From NCBI GenBank assembly GCA_050084985.1, contig JBITNC010000001.1:133796001-133860000 (forward strand): a stretch of 64,000 nucleotides of DNA. The letters run 5' to 3'. The stretch is from Nageia nagi. Taxonomy: Eukaryota > Pinophyta. Under the pieces are notes generated by a model. That model did not search any database, was not told the origin of the DNA, and worked only from the letters and a program-made list of their open reading frames with translations. Made by a program: the position numbers and the translations under genes. The stretch's first letter is position 1. Each line of letters begins with the position of its first letter. Positions 36,040 to 47,390 of the stretch are shown one piece after another.

Positions 36040-37460
36040 ATAGCGAACAGTTAAGATTAAGATTATTTGGTTATCTAGCCAATTTAGATTTCTTCCTATG
36101 TCCAAGTTGGAACTAATTCCTGTTTACCTGCTTCTATCCATGTAGGGAAGAATACGTTTGTACTAGACCACAAAATTCCTAGATTTTCTTCATTACATTA
36201 ACATGGATTTCTATATCATTTGATAATGAATTTAACACCATAAAGGGTTACGCCAGACGCTAAAAAAATGTGTTCCATTAGGAACATAATGATTCTGAGC
36301 ATGTATACTATATATAACCTTTTGACGATAAGAGGTGTACATCACACAAGGAAAATACACTACATTCTAGCTTCTAAAATATTGGTCTTATATTTCTTCA
36401 AATCTACATTTGTCTGTCCTGAGTTTCTTCAGTAAACTAAATTCTTATTTCCTTTTTACGAAAAGGACAAAGAAAGACAATGCAATTTTTCACACATAAT
36501 GCATCATATGAACAATAAATATGAAGGCTTAATACATGGGCACAAAAGATGAAATATGGAAGAGAGGACATATTGCTGACATGTTTTATATTTTATATTT
36601 AATGCCATGATATAAAGCCAAGGATGAAATTCTACTCGTGACACCTTCAGTATTAAAAGCTGCTTGGCAATGAAAATCTGAAAACAATTATAAGGAAAAC
36701 AAAAACCTACTTGCATTGTTTTAAGTCCATGTCTATGCTTCATAATTTTCTCATTATATTGAGTATATCTTGAGAGCTTTTCTAGATGTAACTGATTAGA
36801 TGAACATATTTTTATATTTGTCAAGAACACCAAAATTCATATTTTTCACTTCAGCATCGGAAACGCACATTAAAGGAAAAACAAAACTACTTTCAGAACC
36901 GCGATAAAATTCATGCCCATGCTTCTCCATTTTTTAATTCTGTTTAGTAAGAATAAATTGAGAGTTTTCTATAAATATAAACTGAAACAATCATCTACTA
37001 CACAACAAAAAGCTGTGCCATCTAAAATATTTCACTTGACATCAACTACAAGAAAGATGCAGTTCGTAATTTTTCTCCACCATCAAGATTCCATAGATTC
37101 AAATAAAAAAGTAAGGCTTTGTAAGCACACGAAAGAACCAGCTAATAATATATAGCTTAATAAGTTAATACTATGTCTGATATACCACATCAGCTTGTTA
37201 TCAATTGGCCATTTGTTTCTAAAAGTCTGCGTCATGTGTAGTGACATAACATGTTAACTAAAGTGCAAGGAGATTTATTCATACTACAAGTTCAAAGGCA
37301 TTGCATCGTTTTTAAACAGCTATCATTTTGCATCTAAAGGCTTGCCAAGAAACACGGACATTAGAGTTCGACTCCTATAATGTCTTACCAGATCAATCTA
37401 TGTAACCCTTGTGTTTAAACAAGTCAAGCTCTTTGACAGGAAATACACATGATATGACTA
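36040..37460 (-). other. Possible 3' untranslated or downstream region of the candidate gene
   Basis: No protein motif. It is less AT-extreme than 31-35 kb. An AATAAA on the minus strand at 37274-37279 lies about 185 bp past the last candidate stop. Scattered ORFs (36504-36833 minus, 36913-37155 plus) show no domain. Confidence 0.3.
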
Positions 37461-37462
37461 CA

Positions 37463-37549
37463 TTATTGTCCAGTTCGTATCCGCTTTACATCAGAACCTG
37501 GGACACTTGCATCACAGCAAGAAGTCTTAGGGACCAAAGGACTAGTACC
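37463..37549 (-). CDS. Candidate terminal exon of an unidentified plant gene
   Basis: On the minus strand a good acceptor (TTCTGTGTTTTGCAG) ends at 37550. In one frame the exon is open for 28 codons, GTSPLVPKTSCC then VPGSDVKRIRTGQ, to TAA at 37463-37465. The frame dictated by the previous candidate exon (phase 1) instead stops after two codons (GY, TAG at 37542-37544). Either the protein ends there, or splicing differs. No domain recognised. Confidence 0.35.
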   Translation of the reverse strand, partial: GTSPLVPKTSCCDASVPGSDVKRIRTGQ

Positions 37550-38173
37550 CTGCAAAACACAGAACACCGTTAACTCCTTGCATCATAACTTCACAACAAA
37601 TTGTGATTATCTTTGCCATCCAAAGATTGTATCATACGCATTCTGTTCTCTTTCTACACAAAAGACTGTCTCGTTTCATTTGCCTTCATGTTTGTCAAAT
37701 TGGGATACTTGGCTATACACCAGTTCTAGCAAATTGTTATACAATCAATGTAAATTTCACAAAGCAGCCAAAAAGAACCAAGGGCTCCAAAATTCTGTAG
37801 AATTGGTCATCAATTTGTCATCTTTAGTTGAGTCTCTCTGTATCAGAGCTGGGTATTCGTGTGGACTTAATCATATTACCAATCAATTTTTCTAGTACGG
37901 TGCACTAAACTAGCTACTCTTTTGTGAGGTGGCTTGCTTGAGGAACAAGGAACCCAGCTAAGTTAAAGTAAGTGGACCAACATATATGTCGAATTGTTTG
38001 ATGGTCCAAGGTTTTCATCTATTTGGGCTTCTTATGGTCTTGAATATCATCTGGTTTTCCATGTGAATGTAGTCGTATGATCAAATCTTTATTTTCAATT
38101 CACTGAAAAGCAGTCTACAGGCAAGAATCAGAAATGCATTGTTCACAAATAAGAACTTCAAACAAAACATTAC

Positions 38174-38240
38174 CGATCTTGCACATAATCTTGTTACTCT
38201 CAGCCATGCTGTTATGGCCCATCATGTTTAAAGGGGGATA
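38174..38240 (-). CDS. Candidate internal exon (22 codons)
   Basis: Minus strand: acceptor ...CACGTTCTAG, then YPPLNMMGHNSMAESNKIMC plus KI, then donor G|GTAATG. It is entered in phase 0 and left in phase 1. It fits directly after the exon at 38642-38680 (phase 0). The composition is protein-like, unlike the surrounding intron-type sequence. Not recognised as a known family. Confidence 0.4.
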
Positions 38241-38641
38241 CTAGAACGTGTGTTTTTATAAATCCAACATTCAGGCCCAATAGGGATGATGAATTTTATA
38301 ATTATTGCAATGGACCTTTGAATGTGTTGCACAAGCACATATTCTAAATAAAAAGTGGAAGGAAATTGAAAACAGGATTCTTGTATCCATGGTAATGGGA
38401 TACTCATAAGCATCACAGACCTAAAGATTATATGATCTTAATGTAAGAATTTACTCTACTATGTTTCATTATGTAGATGTATATATTTATACTACAATAG
38501 TTCGTTCAGCATAACCAACCTGATTGCCTTCATCTGCTCTACAATTTCTACACATGACACATATGATGTAATAAGTCCTACATTCCCTCCCTCCCCTAGT
38601 TACATTATTCTGCAAACAGAGATAGGAAAAGTAATGACTAC

Positions 38642-38680
38642 CTTATGAACATATTCATTCATCAACAAAGGGACAAAAAT
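38642..38680 (-). CDS. Candidate micro-exon (13 codons)
   Basis: Minus strand: acceptor CATGAATAG, IFVPLLMNEYVHK, donor AAG|GTAGTC; phase 0 at both ends. Just 51 bp to its right, in what would be the upstream intron, the repeat mosaic begins at 38732 with TGTTGGGGG. The next candidate exon in the 5' direction is at 63438. A single 39-nt exon is weak evidence alone; the agreement of phases is what supports it. Confidence 0.35.
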
Positions 38681-38731
38681 CTATTCATGATTAGTAATAG
38701 TGGAACTAACTTCACTATGCTTCTTCAGTAG

Positions 38732-39836
38732 TGTTGGGGGCTTTTTCTTTCCTACCTTGCGAATGGCAAAATGACTTACAAGGCTTGCGAAAGGCACCAA
38801 CACCTAAGTAGGTGGGCATTACCCCTACCCGCTATGAGGATTGGTTACCTCAAAAGGTCTCATGAAATGGATGCGCGAGAACAAACTCGGAAGACAGGCT
38901 AGGATGTTTAAAGCTATTACCAACTCAAATAAAATTTGTTAACCAAGGATTCAGAGTGTCCCTGTTTCCATACAAAGGTAGTTTCTCTTAACAAAACAAA
39001 CAAAAGGGTTGCAAAAGCCACGGAAAAAAGTGAAAAATAAAGAAAAAGGTTGAGTAGACAGTGATATGTGAGTTTAAGCACAAGTGTTTAATGGTCTCAT
39101 CAACTAGTACAGGTTTAAAGAATCAACTCTCACGGTCTTGTTACAGGTTCCACGCACTCCGATTCCGCCTTACTAGTCAACAACACGAGTGACCTAGCAA
39201 GAGTAGCTTGAAGCTAAGGCAATGATGGTAACTGACAGGACATGAGTAGACCTTTGACAACAGACTGAAGTTCCTATGTTACGTAACATATGGGAGCCAT
39301 CTCAAAGTATACAAGTCTAAAATGCAAACTATGAACCGTTACACAACCATGCACTACTTGAGATACTTCTAAAGATATTCAAGCACTCTTTTGTCCACCT
39401 TAAGCAAGATTTACAAAACGCACTATGTACTCTGGACAACACAAGATAGTAACATCTATTCACATTCATAGTTCCAATGAGAGAATTCACCATTCAATTA
39501 CTTGAAATATATTACATTCACAAATTCAGAAAACTAGCAAGCTTGAAAGTATTAAGTTGTCCAGTTTGCAAAAATGTCTAATCACCTAACAACTGAGCCC
39601 TTATGGCCTATAAATAATTTTTCGACGATACAAAATGTTGCCCTAACTCTAATTAGGTTTTTCAAGAAAAACAAATGCGGTCCAATAATAAATCGCCAAA
39701 TGGCGTTACAAGATCTCTTCCAACACTTATGGGAGCAAATCCTCACCCGTCACAAGATTGGGAATAAAATAATAATTAAAGTCTTTTTCTAAAAATAAAA
39801 ATATTTTGCTGAAATAATAAAATAAAATAAAATAAA
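38732..39836 (+). mobile_element. LTR-like block F1 (TGTTGGGGG start, TATA on plus)
   Basis: Begins TGTTGGGGGCTTTTTCTTTC and aligns with 42859-43849 for about 1.1 kb (shared CTATGAGGATTGGTTACCTC, CACTTGAGATACTTC-type and TTGTTAACCAAGGA-type segments). A TATA box CCTATAAATA lies on the plus strand at 39607-39616 (39608 for CTATAAATA). In both copies the block is directly followed by the tail of the same ORF read on the minus strand. The right edge is not defined by a CA end or primer site, so the LTR identity is probable rather than proven. Confidence 0.6.
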
Positions 39837-41975
39837 CTATGATGATGGTGGCCTTAAGGCCACAACTTTGTCCTCGAAATCGTCCTCTAGGAACTTCGTC
39901 GTGAACTCCAAGTCATGCAACATCTCGTATGTCCTCTCAAAGTTCTTTGCAACGCAAGCATCAACTTTGGGAATGATCTACTCCATTTCTAACTTCCAGG
40001 CATGCACCTTCATCATGTATCTCACATGACTTCTTATTTAGTAGGCGCTGATGTCTTCGGTTAGCAACAAGCTTTGTAGCACGTGTTCTACTTCTGCAAT
40101 CATCTCATTTGGTTCTCTGATGATGGTATCTTCCTCAATGAACTTAACTTCATACTCCATTTGTTCCATGCATGAGTTTGCCTTATCATTGATCTTTGTA
40201 ACCTCCTTGCTCACTTCCTGGCAGCAAGTACTCATATGTCGTACTACCCCCAAGAAGAACCAGTAATTGCCATAGAATTTGACATATTCCAATCTCCTAC
40301 TCCCTGTTGCCTAAAAATTCTCGATGATAGGTCTCCAAGACTCCAACCTCCTAAGGAACTCTATCCTGTTGGTCACGATCCCCTTCAGCTTCTCTTTTTC
40401 AATAGAGATCTTTTGCAAGGCCTCCACAAACTGTGCTACCACTACAAGTACCTCCTCAATCAGATTTGTCTTAACAGCCACCAACCCCTCCTTCAATGGT
40501 TTCACCTTCTTAAGTTCTTCAGGGGGTATCTTGTCAGACTCCATCTCTCGTGTAATTCTTCTCTACGTTGCCAACTCCTTCTTTAGATTCTTAATTTCCT
40601 TTTCTTTATGCAATCCGTCCTTTGTTATTGTACCAACATTTGGCTATGATGGAGTGTTTCCTTCCAACAATTCCAATAGGGCTTGTGTTGATCATTTGAT
40701 TAATCTGCTTGAGATCTTCAGGTTTCTATGGGTTAGCCTTGTCTGTGTACACGATCTTGATGTGAACTACATTGTTGGTCATGTGTACATATGTTTGGCT
40801 CTTCTCTGGGCTAGTGGAGCTCTCTCCTACCTGATCATTACCTTCGACATCTCCAAACTCCTCTCTGACATCCATGTTAAAGACATCAAGGCACTCATCC
40901 ACGTCTATACCCCACTCATCGTTTGGTGGGTCTCAACAATGGGCTCCTGAGTGGTAGTAACATTATTTCTTTGTCTCTTAAGATGCCTTGCCTCTTCACT
41001 AGCACTGTCTTCATCACCTCCTTCGGATGGTTGTGACTATGGAGTTCTCTTCAACTGCAACCTTCTAGGAACTGACTCAGAGACTAGACTCTTCCCTCTT
41101 CTTCGGAATTTGGAGGGGTTTGATGAAGTGGAATTGTGTACCACCTCCAAAATCCGCAAAAACTCTTCTTCTTGGGCATTTGGAACTTGGATAGGCTGAC
41201 CTTGGGTCTCTCCTTGTTCACCAACCTCCTCTTGATCATTTTCTTGGCTATCTTCTAGTTCATAGATTGCACTAGAGGACGAGGAACCTGAGGGTGCAAT
41301 AATGGTGATAGGACATTGGCTTGGCTCTCTAGGAGGTCTTTGTGGAGGTGATGGATCTTCTACTCTATTCCTCACACACCTGACTCTTTTATCTGTTGCT
41401 ACCTCTTCCAACTCCTAAACATCATGCTCATCTGCTATCCCTTTCACTTGCTCCACTACTGTCTCTACATAATCTTTCCCATGCATAGAAGCATATTGCC
41501 CTATTGGCTCTTCATTCATTAAGGCATACTATGTGAACCTTGAAGTAGACTCTTCTTGTCCCTTCTCCTTAATATGTGACAACCTCTTGTCTATAGTAGC
41601 TTCTACTATCCTTTGTTGCTTCTTAGCTCCCTCTTGCAGTTGGGCACGAATCTTCCTCATCTCCACCTCATTGCTCACATTCCTAAACAACTTCTCATCT
41701 CCAAGTGGCTTATGCTCATATGCCATCTTTCGTTCCTTCATGTAGAAGCTGTGGATTTTGTGCTCCATGTCATATTGGCCTATGACGTTCAACTTCTTGA
41801 AGTGGTATTTCTTCAACTCCTCTTTCATGGTATCCACGTCCACCTAGGTCCTACAATGTTACTCCCCTACTATGACTGGAAAATTGGTGGTGGCTGATTT
41901 ATTGTGTCACACGTGCTCGTGCAGGAAGGCCAATTCCCTTATCATCTCTTTTAGAATCCCAATCACAAATTCAAG
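39837..41975 (-). pseudogene. Novel element ORF, copy 1 (C-terminal half)
   Basis: The minus strand is protein-like from about 41975 to TAG at 39837. It aligns with the second half of the ORF at 54945-57257. Shared segments are MIRELAFLHEHV / MEFCRHLSY.HEKV, NKSATT / KKGATT, TMKEELKKYHF / TMKMELAYYGF, EYEVKFIEED / EYQFDLRLIEED and LLTEDISAY / LETEDINVL. Between them is a long acidic and coiled-coil-like region (EEVATDKRVRCVRN..., SSSSAIYELEDSQENDQEE) that differs between copies. At least six stops and two frame changes. No enzyme motif recognised. The N-terminal half is missing; the sequence right of 41975 is unrelated repeat DNA. Confidence 0.7.
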
Positions 41976-41999
41976 TGCAATTAAGCAAATTCAAACAAG

Positions 42000-42858
42000 T
42001 ATGCACCAATGTTTGACCTAGGGCATCCAATTAAAGCTCAAGCAACACAATAATGCCAACATCTAGCTGACACATGCATACATGTACAAAGTAATCCCAA
42101 TGATGCAAACATGGAAAAGTATACAACATAATATGGAAATCTAATTGCCCAACGGCTGTATTAATGATATGAAGTAACAACAATACAATAACAAGCCCAA
42201 AGGGCTCAATGTTGGCCTTCAAGGAGCCAACTAGCGCACAACAAATGTGACCAATGTTAGATGGATGGGACAATGCTTGGGATAGCCTCAAGCCCGAATG
42301 CTCTGTTGCAGAACTCCCATGCCTGGAAACCACTGAAGGTAGGAATGCGACATCGGAATACCACTGGATGGACTAAGATGCTTCACCTTCGCTTTAGATC
42401 AATAGGATCCCTCAACGTGCTAACCCTCCTAGATGCTGCACCTAGGGATGTGCTTGATGTTGTGCCAAAAAATGTGTCCACTGGATGATATGAACAATAA
42501 TAATAATTTTGTATATCCAGAAATGATGCTCCAAGGCCTAATCTAGCTCACATTGGCTCTGTATCTCACCTCAAAGTCATAACCCAACCCCTCAAACCCC
42601 AACAATGGTGCCTATGGGTCATTCCAGGCCCAACATGGGTATCTGTGCCTCCCTTATGCTCCATGTGGGTCCTCAAGCTCAATGTGGGCCTTAGAGGGCA
42701 TGTGTGGGTATCTGAGTGGCACACGTGGGTGTCACGGGCAAATGTGGGGGTCTAGGAGTCTCCCCAAGGTTGGCGCATGTGTACAAGTGCTCCCAATGTC
42801 AACGTTGGGGCCATTAGGTGAATATCCATGCTTTAAGTGCTAAATAACCATTGGGATT
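42000..42858. repeat. Decayed repeat block resembling 60815-61650
   Basis: 42028-42120 resembles the start of the block at 60797 (AAGCAACACAATAATGCC / AAGCACAACAAATGCC, then TACAAAGTAAT / CACAAAGTAGC). 42560-42830 is a degenerate array with units like CTCAAGCTCAATGTGGG and GGCACACGTGGGTGTC, similar in style to 61380-61600. No gene is supported; the ORF at 42261-42488 has no domain. Confidence 0.45.
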
Positions 42859-43849
42859 TGTTGGGGGTTTTTTCTTTCCTACCTTGCTAATGGGAAAATG
42901 AACTTACAAGGCTTGTGGCAAGACACCAACACCTAGGTGATAGGGCGTGACCCCTACTCGCTATGAGGATTGGTTACCTCAAACGTCTCGAGATGGGGGT
43001 GCAAGAGTTTACTCAGGAGATTGGTCAAGATGTTTGAAGTTGTTCCTAACTCAAATGTAATTTGTTAATCAAGAACTCGAAGGGTCCCTATCTCAAGAAA
43101 GTAAAAGGATATATTAGACCATGGTGTATGAATTGGGCAAAGTTGCATATGGTTTCATCGACATGTACATAGGATTGGGATTTACTTCTCTTGGGCTTAA
43201 TTTAGGTTCCACACAATCCGCATCCACTCTACTAGCTAACATCACAAATGGACTAGCAAAAGAAGCCTAAAGCAATGGCATGGGTGGAAGAAGGTAGATC
43301 ATGGGTAGATCTTCGATTATGGATTGAAGTTCCTAAGCTAAGCATCATAAGAGATAGCCATCACAAAATGCACAGGTCTAACTATGCAAACTATGAACTT
43401 ATCACAAGTAAAGTTTTACTTAAATCACTTCAGGAGATATTCAACTACTCTCTCATCCACCTCAATAAGGTTTATGAGATGATCCAAGCAACTCAAAATA
43501 GACAAGATAGTAATAGCATTCATCCACTCAAAGTGCACAAATAACATTCATAGTCCCATCAAATGAAATCATTCACCATTCAATTACTTGAAATCACACC
43601 ACTTTCACAAATGGAGCAAACTTGTTTAATTGGCACTAGTATTAAGTCTCTCACAAATCCAAAATGTCTAATCCCCTACAAATGAGCTATAAATAGTTTC
43701 TTTGGCAATCGTAGATGTTGCCCTAACCCTAATTCCAAAATATGAGAAAATACACACGGTTCAATCACAAACTGTCACATGGCATTACAAAGTTTTTTCC
43801 AAACTCGTGGGAGCAAATCCTCATCCATCATGAGTTTGGGAATTAAATA
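42859..43849 (+). mobile_element. LTR-like block F2
   Basis: Second copy of the block at 38732. Starts TGTTGGGGGTTTTTTCTTTC; plus-strand TATA box GCTATAAATAG at 43686-43696. It is followed by the minus-strand ORF tail of copy 2. Confidence 0.6.
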
Positions 43850-44096
43850 CTAAATATAATAATAAAGTTTTTCATCACAATAAACATCATGTTCTTGAAA
43901 ATAAAAATAATTCTCATCCAAGAATTTCACCATGAGTTCCAATCCACACAACATCTCTAACATCTTTGGTCCGTTCTCAGCAACACAACATTCAACTTTT
44001 GCAGTCAGACTTTGGATCTCAATGGAAGTAGTCATGATGCTCAAGTGTATGATGGGATTCTCCAGGAGTGATGTGTAGGTCTTCTAGGGATAAGGC
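43850..44096 (-). pseudogene. Novel element ORF, copy 2 (last part only)
   Basis: A 64-codon open stretch (43850-44044) reads IEIQSLTAKVECCVAENGPK then LEMLCGLELMVKFLDENYF, parallel to the end of copy 1 (IIPKVDACVAKNFERTYEML, HDLEFTTKFLEDDFED). Similarity to copy 1 stops near 44096, leaving roughly the last 80 residues. The bulk of the ORF appears deleted between here and the promoter-like region at 44250. Confidence 0.6.
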
Positions 44097-44247
44097 CTCC
44101 CAATGTTGTTTGTCTTGTCTCCTAATTCCTTGTGCAATCCCTAAGATGCAATGGGACGGATTACAAACTCAAAAACTAGTCTTCTTCAATTCTGACGCAA
44201 GAAAAGGAATGCAATTTGTATTTGAGAAAATGAAGTTTTCAAGCTTG

Positions 44248-44256
44248 TATTTATGG
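44248..44256 (-). promoter_or_regulatory. TATA box upstream of ORF copy 2
   Basis: CCATAAATA on the minus strand, about 150 bp before the remaining ORF tail and just downstream (in that direction) of the hairpin array. The same order, array then TATA then ORF, is seen for copies 3 and 4. Confidence 0.5.
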
Positions 44257-44412
44257 CTGAATTTGGTCTCCAAGAAACCCTAGTCGGCCATGCATGAGGA
44301 AAAAATTCATCCTAGTTGTCCAAATGGCCGACCTCCTGGTGTATGCCCGTTTAAAAATTCATGTCCAACCAACCAAAACCAGACTTGGGGGTTCCAGGAC
44401 ACCTTCAGGCTT

Positions 44413-45345
44413 GGTGCATGCCCATGAAAGACAATATTTTATCTTTCTAAATCGTGCGCCAGCCTTGGGGATGAATGCACTTCCCACGTTGGCCATCCTT
44501 GCTCCTTTGCTCGTGCAACTTGACCTTGAAGCTCATCCTGAGACTTGAACTTGTCTATTTTTGCTCTTTCTGGTGTCCAAGCTTGTCAAATTCAATCTTT
44601 ATGCTCAACTTGGACAATCCCCAAACTTGGCGCATGGTTCAAAAAGACAAGATTTTGTCTTTTTCGAAATGTGCACCCAATTCTCTAGCCTTCCTAGTTT
44701 GAGCACATGATTTTGTCTTTTTCACGCATGTGCTGATTGTAGATGCCCATATTTGTCTTTTTTCGTGATCCTGCTTCAATGCGTTAACCAGATTTGCATG
44801 ATTTTCTCCTCCTCAACGCTTCCTGGGTCTGACGCATGGTTCAAAAAGTCAAGATCTTGTCTTTTGAAATCATGCGCCAGCCCTTCTAGTGTTGCTAGAG
44901 GTGATATTGGGGTTCGAGGCTTCATGCCTTGGTCAAATTTTGCCTTTCGGACAAACTTGATGCCTTTCTAGGTTCAACACATGGTTCAAAAAGACTAGAT
45001 TTTGTCCTTTTGAGGCATGTGCCAGCATCCTAGATGCTTGGGATTGACTTTCACATTCTCGAACTCGTCCTATGCTTGCTCCTGGGCTTGATCACATGGT
45101 TCAAGAAGACAAGATTTTGTCTTTTGAAATCATGCGCCAGCCTTGAAGTGTCTTCTACTTGTCTTTTTCGATCTCGATTCCTATCCAAACTACTCCTTGC
45201 CCTTGGCGCATGCTCCAAAAAGACAAGATTGTCTTTTGGAGGCATGCGCTGGGCTTCAAAATAGCCGAAATTGCCTGTTGGAGACTTAACTCCAGTTTGG
45301 GCGACTCCCTAACCCAGTCACATGATGAAGCATGCGCCAGGCCTG
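44413..45345. repeat. Array of near-palindromic hairpin units (array 1)
   Basis: Eight units start at 44413, 44629, 44703, 44831, 44976, 45090, 45205 and 45318, with spacing settling at about 113-115 bp. Each core is a near-palindrome with GGCGCATG at the left, CATGCGCC at the right and AAAAGACAA / TTGTCTTTT in the middle. The best unit, 45205-45250, pairs over about 22 bases per arm around a one- or two-base centre. Units 3 and 8 are partial. The short plus-strand ORFs across the array are by-products. It sits between the terminal hairpin at 45602 and the TATA box at 44250, where an LTR U3 would be. Confidence 0.85.
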
Positions 45346-45360
45346 AGAGTGGCCCAGTTT

Positions 45361-45622
45361 AACTTGACTATATCCCGACTTGCCTTGGACTCCCCTGGTT
45401 CACCTAAGACCAGCTTTTGGTTTTCCAAACTTGACCATTTTTTTGAGGAATTTCAGATTTTTGACTTGGTATGACTAAGCATAGGCGAAGGATGAGGTTT
45501 GAACCTAGGGGACACGACATTGAATCCAGGTCTTACGACATTACTTAGAATGGACAAGACAAAAACATGACAATGCGTTGACAAGGAGTGATGAGGGTCC
45601 ATGTTGTGTTTTAGTCACAACA
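45361..45622 (-). mobile_element. LTR-like terminus Y1 ending in a TGTTGTG hairpin
   Basis: Aligns with 48827-49111 (CCCGACTTGCCTTGGACTCC, TTTTGAGGAATTTC, GACTTGGTATGACTAAGC, GACAAGGAGTGATGAGGGTC). Read on the minus strand it begins TGTTGTGACTAAAACACAAC at 45622, a stem-loop. A second stem present in the other copy (CCCCAAAATT...) is missing here. It is the likely outer end of the repeat unit that contains array 1. Confidence 0.7.
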
Positions 45623-46471
45623 TAAGCTAAAACAAAAACAACAACAAAACAATATAGACAAGCTAAAACAAAAACAATAACAAAACGGAAGGCAAGTAGC
45701 TTTGACTATGGTGATCAACAATTTTGGGGCAAGCAACTTGACATCCTAAGACAAACCTAAGTAATTGGATATATAGTGACTTGCTTTGTCCACAAGGAAT
45801 GAGCCTGTGTCAACACTGTCACTCATGGCTGCATCGTCGGTTTCATTAGAGTGAGTGAACTATCATTGGTTATTCAAGTAGCCATCTGGACACCTGCGTT
45901 TCAGTCCAAGTCCGAGGACATTGTGTTCATCCAAAGTGTCTGTTCCAACTGTAGTTTCCAAAGAAAAGGGCAACCCGCCCTTGAGCTCGATCGCTCTTAT
46001 GAACGCACCCATCACTTCTTACATCAAATAATCATGTTAGAGTCACCCAAAGTGTCTGTTCCAATTGTAGTCTCTGGGGAAAAAGACAACTAGTCCCTGA
46101 GCTCGTTGCACTCTGTGTAGTGTTCTCGATGACAAGCTTCAAAGATCATAGTATTTTTTTTATTTTGCAAATAAGAGGACACTCAACACACTATTTACAT
46201 TATAGTACAACCCCAAGGGGCTTAAGGTGTAATTGATACCCAGATCAAAAATCTTGTTTTGTTCTCCACCTAAAGGAGTGCATTGTATGTTTTGATCCCG
46301 TTGTAGCATGCCTCTAGAATGAATGGATTATTGTAGTAGATGTCTTGAGTGCATCAATGAGAATGTATCGTGCGTACATGAGGCACTAATCTTTATGAAA
46401 ATCCTTTGCATGAAATGATATAAGCTATTAATAAGAACAAGCAAAAGACTTTCTTTCATGGGCACCTTAAA
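45623..46471. other. Interval without a recognised gene
   Basis: Contains a repeated AAAACAAAAACAACAACAAA-type run (45625-45690) and two related segments near 45905-45990 and 46025-46110 (both with AGTGTCTGTTCCAA and AAAAGGGCAACCCGCCC / AAAAAGACAACTAGTCCC). No protein assignment. Confidence 0.4.
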
Positions 46472-47390
46472 TTAAGGAGTATCATATGTTATGCACGATG
46501 TTGGTATACCAATTTCTTCTACGACTACCATATGACCTTGGCTCTCACCATCTACAACCTCCACTCCTCTAAAAGATGAAAAGTATGAGCATCTGGGCAT
46601 AAGGATGGTGGGACTGTAAGGTCTAAATCTCTTGGACTCCAATTCAAGTTTTGATATCACTAGTTCAAGTTCTTTCAACAAATATCCAGGTTTCATCTCT
46701 ATTTTTTCATCTTCATGTGTCAAGAAATAATCACTAGTGGTATCATCAATGCCTATAACTTGATATTCTTCTATGTATGCCCATTCCTACGCATGAACAA
46801 CAAGAGCATCCCTAATATCCTGTTGTGACAATTCTTGTGCTTGGATAAACAAGGAATCTTCTATATCATCAAACCCTAAGCCAAGAGGCTCATCCATAAT
46901 GGGCTCTGATTCGATTTCACCTTGGTTTTCATTCTTTAGTAGCAATGAATAGTCACTATGGATGATAGCAACATCTTCAAGTTGCCCTTCATCTTGGCAT
47001 ATGGAATTATTTTCATAGTATACATGATTGAGCTCCCACTGTGAGTTCAAATAGTTGCATTTTACTTAACCAATTATCTGAGCCTGAGTAGTTGGATAGA
47101 GCTTCTTCAAGTTCTTTAAACACCAACTCTAGAAACAACTCTACTGAAGGTGCTCCTTCAACTTCCATGGTATCTCCACTCACATGTGGGGTAGATGATC
47201 CATCTGTTCTCACACTCAGGTCTCCAATAGCATGTAGCTCAAAGAGTGGATTCTCAACATCCAACTTGGCCTCCATTTCAAGCAATGGGTTGTCCATAAA
47301 CTGATAGTTATCTTTATGCTACCACTAGGAAATCAGCTCATGATCAAGTTCGTCATCAACACTCTCTTCTTCCCACACATCCTCGTTTAA
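46472..47390 (-). pseudogene. Acidic decayed coding region after the protease modules
   Basis: Three minus-strand stretches (46472-46723, 46787-47050, 47013-47297) are rich in E, D and L (for example IESEPIMDEPLGLGFDDIED, LFLELVFKELEEALSNYSG). They continue the minus-strand coding series from 48811. No catalytic motif seen. They probably belong to the same gypsy-type polyprotein, as linker or spacer. They could also be unrelated. Confidence 0.45.

Noticed and set aside
35399-36043. Three overlapping plus ORFs of 63-97 codons
   Set aside because: They lie inside the MITE-like element and have low-complexity composition.
40324-41199. Plus-strand ORFs of 208 and 82 codons
   Set aside because: They are antisense shadows of the minus-strand ORF copy 1, which has the homologues elsewhere in the window.
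44413-45345. CRISPR-like regular repeats
   Set aside because: Repeats are diverged, palindromic over their full length and set in plant retroelement DNA; there are no cas genes, and the intervals between units are themselves partly repeated.
44294-45362. Several plus ORFs of 67-84 codons
   Set aside because: They are by-products of the palindrome array; the repeated motifs (such as RMLQKDKI) follow the DNA repeat in changing frames.
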